Of a stretch of 64,000 bases of DNA, positions 1 to 7,527 are shown in pieces (the stretch's first letter is position 1; each line of letters opens with the position of its first letter). Origin of the DNA: Agrobacterium vitis (GTDB lineage Bacteria; Pseudomonadota; Alphaproteobacteria; Rhizobiales; Rhizobiaceae); the NCBI RefSeq assembly GCF_013337045.2, contig NZ_CP118259.1:2542001-2606000 (forward strand), given 5' to 3'. The notes under the pieces are model-generated. The model did no database searches. It was given only the letters and a program-made list of their open reading frames with translations, and was not told where the DNA came from. The position numbers were made by a program, and so were the translations under genes.

Positions 1-503
1 GCATCCACCCCGTTGAAAGGCAGATCGCGGGCAAGATCGATAACCTCAGCGATTGTAGAGGTATAAAACCCGAACGCATCGGCGCCGGACATCGACAATC
101 CATCAACCTCCTGCCGCGTCGCGCCAATACCCGACAGCTTGAGCTGGATCGTGGAAAACCGCTTTGAAAGATCCTCGCTGCCGCGTTGTGTCCCGTTCGA
201 AAGCGAAGACAAAACGGCGATAGCAGCGTCCGTCGTCGAGCGGGCCTTTTGCAGCTCGGGACCATTCGAGACGCCTTTCGAACCGATAAAGCCCGCCGTC
301 AAACCGCGCTCGACCTGCAAGACATGCGCAGCATCGCCCAAAGCCGCCAGTTCGCTCGTCTGCTCGACCACGTGCCGCATTTGCCGATCGGCCGTCCACA
401 TCTTCTTTACGTCCTGAACGACCAGAAAGGTCACTGCCAGCAACGGCAAAGCAAGTGCCATCAAGATTCGCTTATTGATTGAAACGTTTACAAGCCAGGA
501 CAT
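1..503 (-). CDS. Methyl-accepting chemotaxis-type sensor, N-terminal part (NIT domain), runs off the left edge
   Basis: The minus strand is open from an ATG at 503 to the window edge, giving 167 residues that begin MSWLVNVSINKRILMALALP. A membrane segment (about residues 12-29) is followed by a long helical region containing VERGLTAGFI. That signature is typical of NIT (nitrate/nitrite-sensing) four-helix sensor domains of bacterial chemoreceptors and histidine kinases. The HAMP and signalling parts would lie beyond base 1, so chemoreceptor and kinase cannot be separated here. An AGGGA lies just upstream of the ATG. The gene points away from mnmA. Confidence 0.75.
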   Translation of the reverse strand, partial: MSWLVNVSINKRILMALALPLLAVTFLVVQDVKKMWTADRQMRHVVEQTSELAALGDAAHVLQVERGLTAGFIGSKGVSNGPELQKARSTTDAAIAVLSSLSNGTQRGSEDLSKRFSTIQLKLSGIGATRQEVDGLSMSGADAFGFYTSTIAEVIDLARDLPFNGVD

Positions 504-800
504 GGAGGTTTCCCTGAGAAACATGCAGATTGGACCACAGCTTATGCGGGAAGACATTAAAACATGCTAAATTGCCTATAAATTTACAGGAAATACTTCT
601 ATAAGTAGAGTAAAATTTTAAAATCTACTATTTGATGCAATTGGTAAAACACGCATTCTGAAGCCAAGCCGCCCCGGCCTTGCATGTCCCTGCAATCCTT
701 TCTATATCAACAGGTGAAACACCGAGGCCGAAAAGAGCCTGCATCCGCCTTGGGACGATCAAAATTGCGCTCGCCTGCAGGCCTGAAGAGATTTAACTTC
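504..800. other. Intergenic region between the divergent sensor gene and mnmA
   Basis: No gene is supported here. The stretch 560-640 is AT-rich and probably carries the divergent promoters. An open frame from 684 runs into mnmA, but its first 39 residues look unlike MnmA N-termini, so I treat them as untranslated leader. Confidence 0.5.
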
Positions 801-1997
801 GTGAACACGCTGGATTTTGACAAGAGACCGGAAGACACCCGCGTTGTCGTCGCCATGTCAGGCGGCGTCGACAGTTCTGTCGTGGCCGGAGTGTTGAAAC
901 GCGAAGGCTATGACGTGTTGGGCATTACGCTCCAGCTTTACGATCATGGTGCCGCCGTGCATCGGGCCGGGTCCTGTTGCGCCGGTCAGGACATCGACGA
1001 TGCGCGCCGGGTCTGCGAGACGCTGGGCATTCCCCACTATGTGCTGGATTACGAACAGCGCTTTCGCGACACCGTGATCAATCCGTTCATGGACAGCTAT
1101 ATCGCCGGTGAAACGCCGATCCCCTGCGTGGCCTGCAACCAGACGGTCAAATTCGCCGATCTTCTGGCCACCGCCCGCGAGCTTGGGGCCGACGCGCTGG
1201 CCACCGGCCACTATATCCGTTCACGCGCCACGCCCCTTCCGAACGATCCGGGCCACCGCGCCCTGTTTCGCCCGATTGATAGCGAACGCGACCAGAGTTA
1301 CTTCCTGTTTGCCACCACCCAGGAACAGATCGATTATCTGCGCTTTCCGCTGGGCGGCCTCTCCAAGGCCGAGACCCGCAAACTGGCCGAGGACATGGGC
1401 CTCGTCGTCGCGCAAAAGGCCGACAGCCAGGATATCTGTTTCGTGCCGCAGGGCAAATATGCCGATATCATCAACAAGCTGAAGCCGAACGCGGCTTTGA
1501 GCGGCGATATCGTCCATCTCGATGGCCGGGTTCTGGGCCAGCATGAAGGCATCCTGCATTACACAATCGGCCAGCGCAAAGGCTTGGGCGTTGCCACTGG
1601 CGAGCCGCTTTACGTGGTCTATCTGGATGCCCGGTCGCGCCGGGTCATCGTCGGTCCGCGTGAAGCGCTGGAAACCCGCCGCGTCTATTTGCGCGACATC
1701 AACTGGCTGGGCGACCGCGCCATCGAGGATGAGGCAAGCGGCGGTTTTGCCTGTTTTGCCAAGGTGCGCTCCACCCGCCCCCCTGCCCCGGCTACCCTGC
1801 ATGCCGATGAAACCGGCATCTATGTCGATCTCGACATGGGGGAAGCTGGCGTTGCGCCGGGCCAGGCCTGCGTGCTCTATTCGGGCGAAGGTGCCGACGC
1901 CCGCGTCTATGGCGGCGGCTTTATCGAACGCTCAGAACGCCAGGCTGAAGCAGAGGCCTTCCTCAAAGCACTTCTGGCGAGTGCACAAGCTGCCTAA
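801..1997 (+). CDS. mnmA: tRNA-specific 2-thiouridylase MnmA
   Basis: MnmA is cytoplasmic and adds sulfur at position 2 of the wobble uridine of tRNA-Lys, -Glu and -Gln, using ATP and a sulfur relay. The 398-aa product shows the ATP-binding P-loop SGGVDSS near residue 18. It also has the two Cys-containing motifs expected of the family, PCVACNQ and SQDICF. I chose the GTG at 801, giving [20 protein letters not shown], because rhizobial MnmA proteins start this way and the length fits. A longer frame from 684 exists but adds unrelated residues. The gene stands alone and ends in an intrinsic terminator. Confidence 0.95.
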   Translation: MNTLDFDKRPEDTRVVVAMSGGVDSSVVAGVLKREGYDVLGITLQLYDHGAAVHRAGSCCAGQDIDDARRVCETLGIPHYVLDYEQRFRDTVINPFMDSYIAGETPIPCVACNQTVKFADLLATARELGADALATGHYIRSRATPLPNDPGHRALFRPIDSERDQSYFLFATTQEQIDYLRFPLGGLSKAETRKLAEDMGLVVAQKADSQDICFVPQGKYADIINKLKPNAALSGDIVHLDGRVLGQHEGILHYTIGQRKGLGVATGEPLYVVYLDARSRRVIVGPREALETRRVYLRDINWLGDRAIEDEASGGFACFAKVRSTRPPAPATLHADETGIYVDLDMGEAGVAPGQACVLYSGEGADARVYGGGFIERSERQAEAEAFLKALLASAQAA

Positions 1998-2035
1998 CTG
2001 CTTGTTGTGCCAAAGCAAAATCCACTTATTACCAG

Positions 2036-2061
2036 AGGACTGCCCCCGGCGGTCCTTTTTT
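2036..2061 (+). terminator. Intrinsic terminator of mnmA
   Basis: AGGACTGCC (2036-2044), loop CCC and GGCGGTCCT (2048-2056) form a 9-bp GC-rich stem with one G-T pair, followed directly by a T run to 2061. It lies 39 bases past the mnmA stop. Confidence 0.9.
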
Positions 2062-2074
2062 GCATTTTGCCTGC

Positions 2075-2104
2075 TTGACTTTGCAACGACGCTCGCCTTA
2101 TAAG
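2075..2104 (+). promoter_or_regulatory. Sigma70-type promoter of tRNA-Met
   Basis: TTGACT at 2075-2080 and TATAAG at 2099-2104 are separated by 18 bases. They lie about 50 bases before the tRNA and directly after the mnmA terminator, so the tRNA is a separate transcription unit. Confidence 0.7.
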
Positions 2105-2155
2105 CCGCCCATCGCTTCGGACAGCTTTCTCGACAAGCAAAAGTCCTTGAGGTGC

Positions 2156-2232
2156 GGCGGGATAGCTCAGGTGGTTAGAGCGTGGGATTCATAACCCCAA
2201 GGTCGGCGGTTCAAGTCCGCCTCCCGCTACCA
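2156..2232 (+). tRNA. tRNA-Met (CAU), elongator type
   Basis: The 77-nt cloverleaf can be folded by eye: acceptor GGCGGGA/TCCCGCT, D stem GCTC/GAGC, anticodon loop TTCATAA with CAT, T stem GGCGG/CCGCC with TTCAAGT, discriminator A and an encoded CCA. The acceptor stem differs from initiator tRNA. The CAT anticodon could in principle belong to a lysidine-modified tRNA-Ile, but the body looks like elongator Met. The base pair closing the anticodon loop (A-C) is mismatched. Confidence 0.93.
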
Positions 2233-2240
2233 TTCTTCAA

Positions 2241-2277
2241 AAAACCAGACCTTTAAATATCAGTCATAGCTGGTTTT
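2241..2277 (+). terminator. Weak terminator-like inverted repeat behind tRNA-Met
   Basis: AAAACCAG (2241-2248) and CTGGTTTT (2270-2277) can pair, with a 21-nt loop, and end in T-rich sequence. It lies between the tRNA and the prophage. A stronger hairpin that may have served this tRNA now lies beyond the prophage at 42331-42376. Confidence 0.35.
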
Positions 2278-2283
2278 ACTTTG

Positions 2284-2288
2284 CCGAC
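2284..2288. repeat. Left copy of the 5-bp target duplication CCGAC
   Basis: CCGAC directly precedes the phage tip TGTGGCG. The identical pentamer follows the other tip at 42297-42301, as expected for a Mu-type 5-bp target duplication. Confidence 0.92.
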
Positions 2289-2304
2289 TGTGGCGCGGCG
2301 CGAC

Positions 2305-2336
2305 CTTCTGGACAAATCCGCAACAGCTTCTGGACA
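2305..2336 (+). repeat. Transposase-binding sites R1 and R2 at the phage right end
   Basis: CTTCTGGACA occurs at 2305-2314 and again at 2327-2336, a 22-bp period matching the spacing of Mu R1 and R2. The inverse sequence TGTCCAGAAG occurs twice at the other phage end. Assignment as MuA-type end sites is inferred from position and symmetry. Confidence 0.85.
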
Positions 2337-2397
2337 GGAAAACTTAAATTTGTCAGGGCGGCCATGTCGCCGCCCGGTTTGTTTATAGCATCCAGGG

Positions 2398-3030
2398 TCA
2401 TCCACGAATGATCCATCCGGCGAAATCAGCGAAGCGGAATATTTCAAGAGCTTCCCCTCCAAGTTCGTGCGGTTCGATGGGGCGCTGAATGCCAGCCAGC
2501 CGCATTTCCTTTTCGGCAACCTCCGCGAACGAAACACCAGCCTGAAGCTTGCCGTTCCAGATCATCCGCATCATCACCGTTGCCTCGTAGCCCGTCGCGG
2601 CCACGCATCTGTCGAAGATGACAATAGCCCCGCCCGGCTTTAAGCGCGACCGCAAACGCCGCACGAAATCTGATCGCTCGGCCACCGGCATGAACATCAG
2701 CGTTAGAAACATCACCGCCACGTCGAACCGCTCGAACTCGTAGGAACTGGCGTCAGCAATCACCAGCTCCCCGGGAGCTTGGTAGGTTTTGGCCATGTCC
2801 TCACAATTGTCGATACCGATCAATCGCACCTCACGGCTCTCTATCGTATCGCCAAGAGATCGGCCGACATTGCCGGTCGAGCAGCCAATGTCGTAGATCA
2901 GGCCACGGTGCGGGATGTAGTGTTTGGCGATGAGCGCCACCGCATCGGCCGCCACATCGTACCAGGGCAAATGCTGGCGCACATGGGCATCAAACTCTCG
3001 CTCAAATCCGTCGAAGGTCCAATCTTTCAT
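2398..3030 (-). CDS. CmoA-like class I SAM-dependent methyltransferase, last gene of the com locus
   Basis: This 210-aa cytoplasmic protein has SAM motif I YDIGCSTGN (about 45-53), motif II IGIDN and the segment FLTLMFMPVAER, then KPGGAIVIFD. The motif set, length and C-terminus resemble CmoA, which makes carboxy-SAM from SAM and prephenate, more than generic methyltransferases. I could not align the Arg that CmoA uses to hold the carboxylate, so cofactor type is open. The start ATG overlaps the stop of the upstream ParB/methyltransferase gene (ATGA, 3027-3030), so the two are translationally coupled. It is the last gene before the phage right end, where Mu carries mom, so a role in DNA modification is inferred. 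Confidence 0.75.
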   Translation of the reverse strand: MKDWTFDGFEREFDAHVRQHLPWYDVAADAVALIAKHYIPHRGLIYDIGCSTGNVGRSLGDTIESREVRLIGIDNCEDMAKTYQAPGELVIADASSYEFERFDVAVMFLTLMFMPVAERSDFVRRLRSRLKPGGAIVIFDRCVAATGYEATVMMRMIWNGKLQAGVSFAEVAEKEMRLAGIQRPIEPHELGGEALEIFRFADFAGWIIRG

Positions 3031-4508
3031 AGCGACACCCCCAATCGCTGCGAGAAGATCGAAAGCGCCTTATCCGCAAAGCCCATGCGCCCCTCCGGAT
3101 AAGGTAAGTCGAACTCGAACTGTAGCGCCTGACGCAATCGGTCGAGATCGAGCGGCCTGGGAACTCGGCAGGTCGCCGTGACATTGTTGATATGCAAACC
3201 AATAGAGACCTCTTCGAACAGATCTTCGAAGAGGTCACGGAATTCCGATGGCTGGAAATACCGTTGCACCTTGGGATTGGCGTTAAGCTCGGACACTGAC
3301 ATTCCCGGCTCATCGAGCAGAACGAAACGGGCCGAACGAGCCGCCGTTTTCCCAAGGCCAATACCTTGGGAGGTCTCCACCCAGTTCGGATCGTGCCGCG
3401 ATCTTGCGGCTGCAAATAGCGTCGTTTCGGGTCCACACAAGGCTGCGCAGATTGTCAGAATATGGCGGCGATCAGCGTCGAAAGGGACGCTGTTGAGAAC
3501 GCTGGAAAGCAGGATTGACGTGAACTGGTGCCCGTCCTGCACGGCGCGAAGGAAGCCGGAGGCCGAGTAACGGCCCCGCTTGCGCGACGGAACGCCTCCG
3601 GTTGACCGGAACGGTTCGAAGGTCGTCACGCCAATGCCGATCTTCCGCAACATGCGCGCCTCGTCACCATGTCCACAACCGAAGTCGAGAACCCGCGCCC
3701 CGAAGGTTGCCTTGAGACGATCCGCGTTAGAGCCGATGGAGAAATCCTTACAGCGGCTTTTGCCTCCCTCACTGATGGGAAACAGATATCCGCTGCCTAA
3801 CGACTTTCGCCGCTGGCGGGCGCGTCGAAAGGCATTGGTCCGCAAGACATCCTTGAAACCGTCATTCAACCGGAAATCCATACTCAGTCCGTTCATGACG
3901 GCGCGGATCGCCTCGCCCTTTTTGCGAGAGACGATCACTGCGGCAATCTCTTTTTCCTCGCGCTCGGATGCATATTGAAGCCGTCCGACACCATTCAGAA
4001 CTATGCCGTCCTCATCAATGATGATCGGCATTCGAATGCCATGTTCGCTGAGTTGACGGGCGGCGTTACAGGCATAGCGATTGAAATAATCGATGTTGGT
4101 CGCAAGGAGCGGTGCCACCGTGACCGATTGTGCATTGAGACATGGATAAGGGTCATCGGCATCCGGTAAGCCCTCCAGGATATCCCGCAAAGCCTCTGCA
4201 TCCATCTGGTCATGGCGAATGTCCTTCAGGGTGAAATCGTTGGTGGCACGATTGAAGGTCAAGTTTAGGCCTGCGGTATCGCGAATATCTTTCGCAACGA
4301 CATGAACAGGAACAGACCAGCCCAGCCGCGCCGCAGCGTCGGAACGCTGATGACCGGAAAGCAAAAGCCCGTCCTGGCGAGCATAGAGAGGGAACAGGAA
4401 ACCGAATTTGCGCAGAGACAGAGTTACGAGGTCAAAACGGTCCTCGTCACGCTTTCGGGGATTGATCGGATCGTGGCGGAACCTCTGCGGTGGATAGAGA
4501 TCGATCAC
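3027..4508 (-). CDS. ParB-like / methyltransferase fusion protein of the com (mom-like) locus
   Basis: The 493-aa protein starts at GTG 4508, which overlaps the previous stop as GTGA and has GGAGG 7 bases upstream. It has two ParB-like segments: DPINPRKRDE (13-22) with SGHQRSDAA (51-59), and a second ending LNGVGRLQYA (171-180). A class I SAM-binding domain with VLDFGCGHGDEA follows from about 273. The following SVLNSVPFDADRR stretch is reminiscent, by eye, of putative methyltransferases linked to DNA phosphorothioation systems. In this locus it probably modifies phage DNA; the ParB-like part could recognise DNA or hydrolyse a nucleotide. The reaction is unknown. Confidence 0.75.
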   Translation of the reverse strand: MIDLYPPQRFRHDPINPRKRDEDRFDLVTLSLRKFGFLFPLYARQDGLLLSGHQRSDAAARLGWSVPVHVVAKDIRDTAGLNLTFNRATNDFTLKDIRHDQMDAEALRDILEGLPDADDPYPCLNAQSVTVAPLLATNIDYFNRYACNAARQLSEHGIRMPIIIDEDGIVLNGVGRLQYASEREEKEIAAVIVSRKKGEAIRAVMNGLSMDFRLNDGFKDVLRTNAFRRARQRRKSLGSGYLFPISEGGKSRCKDFSIGSNADRLKATFGARVLDFGCGHGDEARMLRKIGIGVTTFEPFRSTGGVPSRKRGRYSASGFLRAVQDGHQFTSILLSSVLNSVPFDADRRHILTICAALCGPETTLFAAARSRHDPNWVETSQGIGLGKTAARSARFVLLDEPGMSVSELNANPKVQRYFQPSEFRDLFEDLFEEVSIGLHINNVTATCRVPRPLDLDRLRQALQFEFDLPYPEGRMGFADKALSIFSQRLGVSL

Positions 4509-4702
4509 AGGCCCAACCTCCGGCACAGTTCTTCGGCGATTGCGGCCCTGGAAAACCCGACCTGTGCGGTGAGCTTGGCCTCCCACGCTTCAAAGGTTGC
4601 GCGTGATACCGGGATTACATGCGGCCCCACGCGCACGGTCGCATCGGGCTGCTTGGTCTTTTCGGGGAAGTCAGCCGGATAATCGGCCTTCTGCTTTTTC
4701 AT
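4505..4702 (-). CDS. Small helical protein between com and the ParB/methyltransferase gene
   Basis: This 65-aa basic protein overlaps the end of com by 32 bases and the start of the ParB fusion by 4 bases. I do not recognise a family. Its C-terminal half (FEAWEAKLTAQVGFSRAAIA) looks helical and could be a small DNA- or protein-binding element. The tight overlap on both sides suggests it belongs to the modification locus and that Com may control its translation. Confidence 0.6.
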   Translation of the reverse strand: MKKQKADYPADFPEKTKQPDATVRVGPHVIPVSRATFEAWEAKLTAQVGFSRAAIAEELCRRLGL

Positions 4703-4868
4703 AGTCTGCCGTTTCGTTTGGCCGCTCTTGGCGATCCGGTGCGGGCTCGGCTGGCCTCAAGTGATTGATGGTGCCGCAACGGCGGCACTTGATTTCGATG
4801 TCTCCGGCGAATGCCCGCCCTGCCTTGAACAAAAGGGCGGTGCATGTGCCGCAACGGATATTTTTCAT
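4671..4868 (-). CDS. com: Com-family zinc-finger translational regulator
   Basis: The 65-aa product begins MKNIRCGTC and continues LLFKAG, IEIKCRRCGTINHLRP. This is the layout of phage Mu Com: two CxxC pairs (here CGTC and CRRC) around a short loop, with the IEIKC block well conserved. Mu Com binds mom mRNA and opens its start site so that the DNA-modification gene is translated late in infection. Here it leads a four-gene overlapping set, but the expected Mom protein is replaced by unrelated modification genes. The target RNA site would lie around 4500-4710. Confidence 0.9.
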   Translation of the reverse strand: MKNIRCGTCTALLFKAGRAFAGDIEIKCRRCGTINHLRPAEPAPDRQERPNETADYEKAEGRLSG

Positions 4869-5019
4869 TTTCTAACGCTCAAGATTCCGATTATGACCGC
4901 GCTCTGCCTTCGGGCAGAACGGGTGGACAGTTGAGCGTGATTTTCTGTCGGACGGGCCGGTCGCCAAACTAGACCCGTCTTCCGGGGCTTTTGCCCCGGC
5001 ACCCGGCAGCTATGCGAGA
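4869..5019 (-). promoter_or_regulatory. Control region before com, with a GC-rich hairpin
   Basis: The 151-bp gap between the fibre-assembly gene and com is the place where Mu has its late mom promoter. It holds a perfect 7-bp-arm hairpin, CCGGGGC (4982-4988) / GCCCCGG (4993-4999) with a TTTT loop on the plus strand, no T tract, and an otherwise unremarkable sequence. Promoter function is inferred from position. Confidence 0.45.
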
Positions 5020-5463
5020 TCAGAACTGTGCATAGAGATCGATCACGGCCTGAGGGCATTCCGGCCAGCTCGCGTCGGCCAGATAGTTGGCCTCCATATC
5101 TTCGGCCAACTCCGCGAACCGACCACGCATGGCCGTCACCCATTCGATGGACTGGCTGGCGGCGGCAACGATGGCCTTTTCTTCTGCGGTTCGATTGGCT
5201 TCCGTTTTGGCGCTGATGGCGGCGGTCATCGACGTGACATTCATTTGCGCCTCGGATGAGCCAACCGCATAGATGCGGCGACGGCATTCGGCTTTGACGG
5301 CCTCGCGGTGTGCAAGGGCCTGCGCGTCCTTGATAACGGTTTGCGGGACGCCTGCATCGGCCAGAGCTGCGGTGTCAAATCCGGCATAAGTCTGGCCGTT
5401 GTAATCAATGGTCAGCGACTGCGCGGGAGCGGCTGGAACAAGTGTAGAGAGATCAGTGGTCAT
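5020..5463 (-). CDS. Probable tail-fibre-associated/assembly protein
   Basis: The 147-aa protein has an N-terminal segment LTIDYNGQTYAGFDTAA and a C-terminal helical part rich in Ala and Glu. It follows the fibre/spike gene with an AGG ribosome site 5 bases before ATG. Position and size suggest a fibre chaperone (Tfa-like role), but no family motif is decisive. It is the last structural gene before the com locus. Confidence 0.5.
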   Translation of the reverse strand: MTTDLSTLVPAAPAQSLTIDYNGQTYAGFDTAALADAGVPQTVIKDAQALAHREAVKAECRRRIYAVGSSEAQMNVTSMTAAISAKTEANRTAEEKAIVAAASQSIEWVTAMRGRFAELAEDMEANYLADASWPECPQAVIDLYAQF

Positions 5464-5470
5464 TTAAACC

Positions 5471-6214
5471 TCACAGTGCTGTCAGATTGGAGCGATAGTT
5501 GGCGATGAGGTGGGGATTGGCGTTTGCCGCGACACCCGAAAGGATATGGCCCCTGGCGCTATCAGCGATAGCAACGTTTGAGCACCAAACTTCAAGCGGC
5601 GCGGCCCACCACGGCTGGAACAGAACCGCGCTTGTCGTGGCCTTTTCCGCCGACAACGTGCCATAAGCCATGATGAAGGCCATGCCGTAATGCACGCCGA
5701 ACACGTTGGTGTTGGTCACCGTGCTAGGCGTGTCGGGAATGATCAACGAAACATAATCGAGCCGCAGACCGACGCGGGATTGGAGTTCTACGCCTGCCGG
5801 ATAGCTGTTGCCGTAGATGTTTGGTGAATTGCTCGCGGTCGGCGAAAAGCTCACGGTCCGCAATACCCTTTTTTGGTCGTTAACGCCGTCCATGCCCCGA
5901 ATGGTGATGGCGCTGGAAAAGGTCGTATGTTTTTTGCGGATCGTGACATCGCCCAAAAGGCTGATCGTAACCGATGGAACGTGAGGGGTCGCCTCAAAGG
6001 CACGATCAATCGTCAAAAACGCTGCGGACGGAGACAAGCCGGTGTTGGCATCATTGCCTTTCACGGGATCGACCCACACTTCGCGATAAAGACTGCCAGC
6101 GCCATTGATGGCACTCTGAACAGCGTTGTTGATGGCTGCTTCCTTGGCTTCGAAGGTGGCCAACAGCGTATTCGTGCGGGCGACCAATTGTGCAATGTCT
6201 TCCGTCAGGCTCAT
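5471..6214 (-). CDS. Tail spike/fibre protein with beta-helix-like domain
   Basis: The 247-aa product has a helical N-terminus (residues 1-45), then VWVDPVKGNDANTGLSPSAAF, a motif that often opens right-handed parallel beta-helix domains in phage spikes and polysaccharide-acting proteins. The rest is rich in beta-type repeats and Asn/Thr/Ser. AGAGGA precedes the ATG. It is likely the distal receptor-binding fibre and defines host range. Homology is inferred from composition, motif and location between the gpH-like gene and the assembly protein. Confidence 0.6.
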   Translation of the reverse strand: MSLTEDIAQLVARTNTLLATFEAKEAAINNAVQSAINGAGSLYREVWVDPVKGNDANTGLSPSAAFLTIDRAFEATPHVPSVTISLLGDVTIRKKHTTFSSAITIRGMDGVNDQKRVLRTVSFSPTASNSPNIYGNSYPAGVELQSRVGLRLDYVSLIIPDTPSTVTNTNVFGVHYGMAFIMAYGTLSAEKATTSAVLFQPWWAAPLEVWCSNVAIADSARGHILSGVAANANPHLIANYRSNLTAL

Positions 6215-6238
6215 ATCTTAGTCCTCTGTTGATGGGCG

Positions 6239-6787
6239 TTAGCGCATACGGGCTTCAAGTGATGCGATTTGCTGCCGCAACTCGGCAATCTCTGCGGCTT
6301 GCGCCCGATGACGGCTGAAGTTGTCGGTTATGGCCGTGGCGATCCGGGCGAATTCGACGCCGAAGAACAGTGACAGGTCCACACTCCCGGCCTGGACGGT
6401 GACGGCACCTTTTGGCAGGGCTTCCAGGGTCAGATCGAAAGCGGTGACGATGGGTACGCCGTCCGTCTTGTAGGCCAGCGGCGTGGCCGGATCGGACCAG
6501 ACGGCGAGAAGTGTGCCATCGGACAGGATCATGCCGCACTCTTTAATCCAGAAGCTCGGCCCGGCATCGAGCAGGCCGGTCATGTGGACGGTGAAATCAC
6601 CCACCCAGCTACCGCCTGCAATCGGGATGCGGACCTTTTCGGATTTGAGCGCCGTTTCGTCGCCGGTCGGCGAATAGGCGCTATCGCCAAAGGCGAGATG
6701 CGAGACCCTGGCCGACAGGCCGTCGCGGCTGGCGTTAAAGACGGCCCGCATACCAGCGCGGGTTAGGACAGGAATAAGGGCTTTCAT
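6239..6787 (-). CDS. Tail fibre protein, gpH-like N-terminal attachment part
   Basis: The 182-aa protein matches the N-terminal tail-collar/fibre domain of P2/Mu-type phages (ARVSHLAFGDSAYSPTGDETAL, then FWIKECGMILSDGTLLAVWS). The last 35 residues form a coiled coil (AAEIAELRQQIASLEARMR), probably for trimerisation. It is far shorter than a full gpH fibre, so the distal part is supplied by the separate spike gene downstream. The start overlaps the gpI stop as ATGA (6784-6787). Confidence 0.75.
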   Translation of the reverse strand: MKALIPVLTRAGMRAVFNASRDGLSARVSHLAFGDSAYSPTGDETALKSEKVRIPIAGGSWVGDFTVHMTGLLDAGPSFWIKECGMILSDGTLLAVWSDPATPLAYKTDGVPIVTAFDLTLEALPKGAVTVQAGSVDLSLFFGVEFARIATAITDNFSRHRAQAAEIAELRQQIASLEARMR

Positions 6788-7527
6788 GTGCGCGCATCCA
6801 TGCTGGCGGAAATGAATTGAACGCTGGAACAGCCGACGAAAGCGGCAAGTGCAGCAAGCGGGTGTTGCGAGGTCGCGTTGGCTGAAGGGCGCAACACATG
6901 GGCGGCGGCAGCGGTGCTAACCGCGCCGATCCGCGCCTCCGGCATGGCCGTGACCGCCTGCGCGGAAGGCTTGAGAATGGTGGCGGTCTGCACAACACCA
7001 ACCAGCCCAGCCGAAGCGGCGAAACCGACACCGAGTTTGAAGTTGATCTCCTGCGACCAGCGCTGCACGGCGCGGATCACCCGCAGAACCGCATATTGCG
7101 TTTCCGATGTCAGCAAGGCTTCTTGGCCGTCGAACAGGTGGTTGTTGATGTAAGCGACGACCTCATGGGTGTCGTGTTGGCCGGGTGGCTGGTTTTGCCA
7201 CCATTGAACCCAATCCACGGTGACACCCAAGGCCCCAAGCGCCCGGCGAACACCGGCCACCGTGCCGGTCATGGCGTGGATATCCGGGGCGCGGGCCAGC
7301 AATTGCCGGACATGGGTCTCTAACAGGCCGGGCGTCATAAAGTCGCTCATGCCAAGTTCAATGGTCATGATCGGCAGCAGTTTTGCGTCAACTGTCAGCG
7401 GGTCTTGGATGAGTAAGGCCGAGGTCTGGAAATTGCCAAGGATGGCCGAAAGCGTGGCGGCAAAGGCGCGGGAACGCTCGTCATTGACGCCGGGTGTGAC
7501 CAGATCGGCGGGGATTAACTCAGCCAT
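6784..7527 (-). CDS. Tail protein I (baseplate wedge, P2 gpI-like)
   Basis: The 247-aa product resembles P2 gpI-type baseplate proteins: LLPIMTIELGMSDFM, then RQLLARAPDIHAMTGTVAGVRRALGALG and the tryptophan-rich WVQWWQ. It joins the baseplate edge to the fibres. The gene overlaps the end of gpJ by 8 bases and its stop overlaps the fibre start, so translation is coupled. The C-terminal 70 residues are Ala-rich and less conserved. Confidence 0.85.
   Translation of the reverse strand: MAELIPADLVTPGVNDERSRAFAATLSAILGNFQTSALLIQDPLTVDAKLLPIMTIELGMSDFMTPGLLETHVRQLLARAPDIHAMTGTVAGVRRALGALGVTVDWVQWWQNQPPGQHDTHEVVAYINNHLFDGQEALLTSETQYAVLRVIRAVQRWSQEINFKLGVGFAASAGLVGVVQTATILKPSAQAVTAMPEARIGAVSTAAAAHVLRPSANATSQHPLAALAAFVGCSSVQFISASMDART

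Noticed and set aside
684..800. N-terminal extension of MnmA by 39 residues from an upstream ATG
   Set aside because: The added part is unlike MnmA and a GTG at 801 gives the family's normal N-terminus and length.
2156..2288. tRNA-Met as an integrase attachment site for the island
   Set aside because: No integrase gene or tRNA 3'-end duplication is present; the 5-bp duplication and MuA-like transposase explain the insertion.
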